The notes under the pieces: model-generated
Told to the model about the DNA's origin: nothing
The model's database searches: none
The model's input: only the letters and a program-made list of their open reading frames with translations
Shown: piece after piece, positions 27,452-27,482 of the stretch
Position numbering within the stretch: position 1 is the first letter of the stretch
How the letters are laid out: each line of letters starts with the position of its first letter
Translations under genes and position numbers: made by a program
Assembly (NCBI GenBank): GCA_964436465.1
Contig: CAYTCV010000020.1
Location: 1 to 27,482, forward strand
Source: RBG-13-66-14 sp964436465
Lineage (GTDB): Bacteria > RBG-13-66-14
Reading direction: 5' to 3'
DNA: 27,482 bases

Positions 27452-27482
27452 GGGAACCTCCAGGTTACCGGTAATCGGGTTT

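Larger units (their letters stand above)
15190..27482 (-). mobile_element. Prophage late region, Mu-like head and siphovirus tail
   Basis: Head, tail, fibre and lysis genes run on the minus strand from the right window edge to about 15,190. The capsid (gpT type) and DUF1320 connector are of Mu type, while tail tube, G/G-T frameshifted chaperones, tape measure and hub are of the non-contractile type; there is no sheath. The left boundary lies within about 15,190-15,250, where the last phage gene and the host Gx-transporter gene overlap tail to tail. No integrase, att site or tRNA is seen at this end, which fits insertion by transposition. Early genes, terminase and portal lie outside the window. 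Confidence 0.88.

Overview
The window comes from a GC-rich bacterium, most likely an uncultured, anaerobic, Gram-negative-type lineage. Reasons: many exported beta-propeller proteins, an exported M28 peptidase ending in an NPF/VYLYRL-type C-terminal sorting or Ig-like tail (common in FCB-like and related candidate phyla), and an Rnf-associated NusG-II / Gx-transporter pair. The phylum cannot be fixed from this sequence alone.

Chromosomal part (1 to about 15,215, all genes on +). In order: an exported PD40 (TolB-like) propeller protein; a 448-bp cassette in which a DUF559 nuclease gene is framed by inverted GC-rich repeats; a membrane-anchored PQQ-type propeller; a small membrane protein and a cation diffusion facilitator; an FxLYD-like lipoprotein/anchor; an M20 peptidase; a 500-bp non-coding stretch with a good promoter and five 36-38-bp tandem repeats; a GYF2-GYF2-RDD membrane protein; a DUF2723 membrane protein; secG; a YbjN-like exported protein; an M28 peptidase with a propeller inserted in it; a NusG-II protein and a Gx transporter. 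Twice (3058-3117 and 8631-8697) the non-coding DNA just after a gene holds a diverged second copy of that gene's last 18-20 codons and stop.

Prophage part (about 15,190 to the right edge, nearly all on -). Transcription order is right to left: decoration protein, Mu gpT-like capsid, DUF1320 connector, tail terminator candidate, tail tube, G and G-T tail chaperones joined by a clear -1 frameshift site, a very short (206 aa) tape measure, a 1137-aa tail hub, a small tail protein, a 689-aa fibre with two jelly-roll repeats, then a lysis block (holin-like, M15 endolysin, 41-aa membrane peptide, spanin-like protein). No sheath or baseplate genes are seen, so this looks like a short-tailed siphovirus with a Mu-type head, comparable in plan to the B3/D3112 group. 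Its left end runs into the 3' end of the host Gx-transporter gene.

The most unusual part is an AT-rich insertion at about 18,485-19,156 inside the prophage tail operon. On the - strand it has a consensus -35 box, a predicted interleaved pseudoknot, a GAAA-capped hairpin and a canonical terminator, which together look like a complete small-RNA gene of about 147 nt (or an attenuator leader for the fibre gene). Divergently on + it has a 154-aa AT-rich ORF that resembles BECR-fold (barnase/EndoU/colicin E5-D/RelE) phage nucleases. An RNA plus a small RNase-like protein is the best candidate here for an undescribed system.
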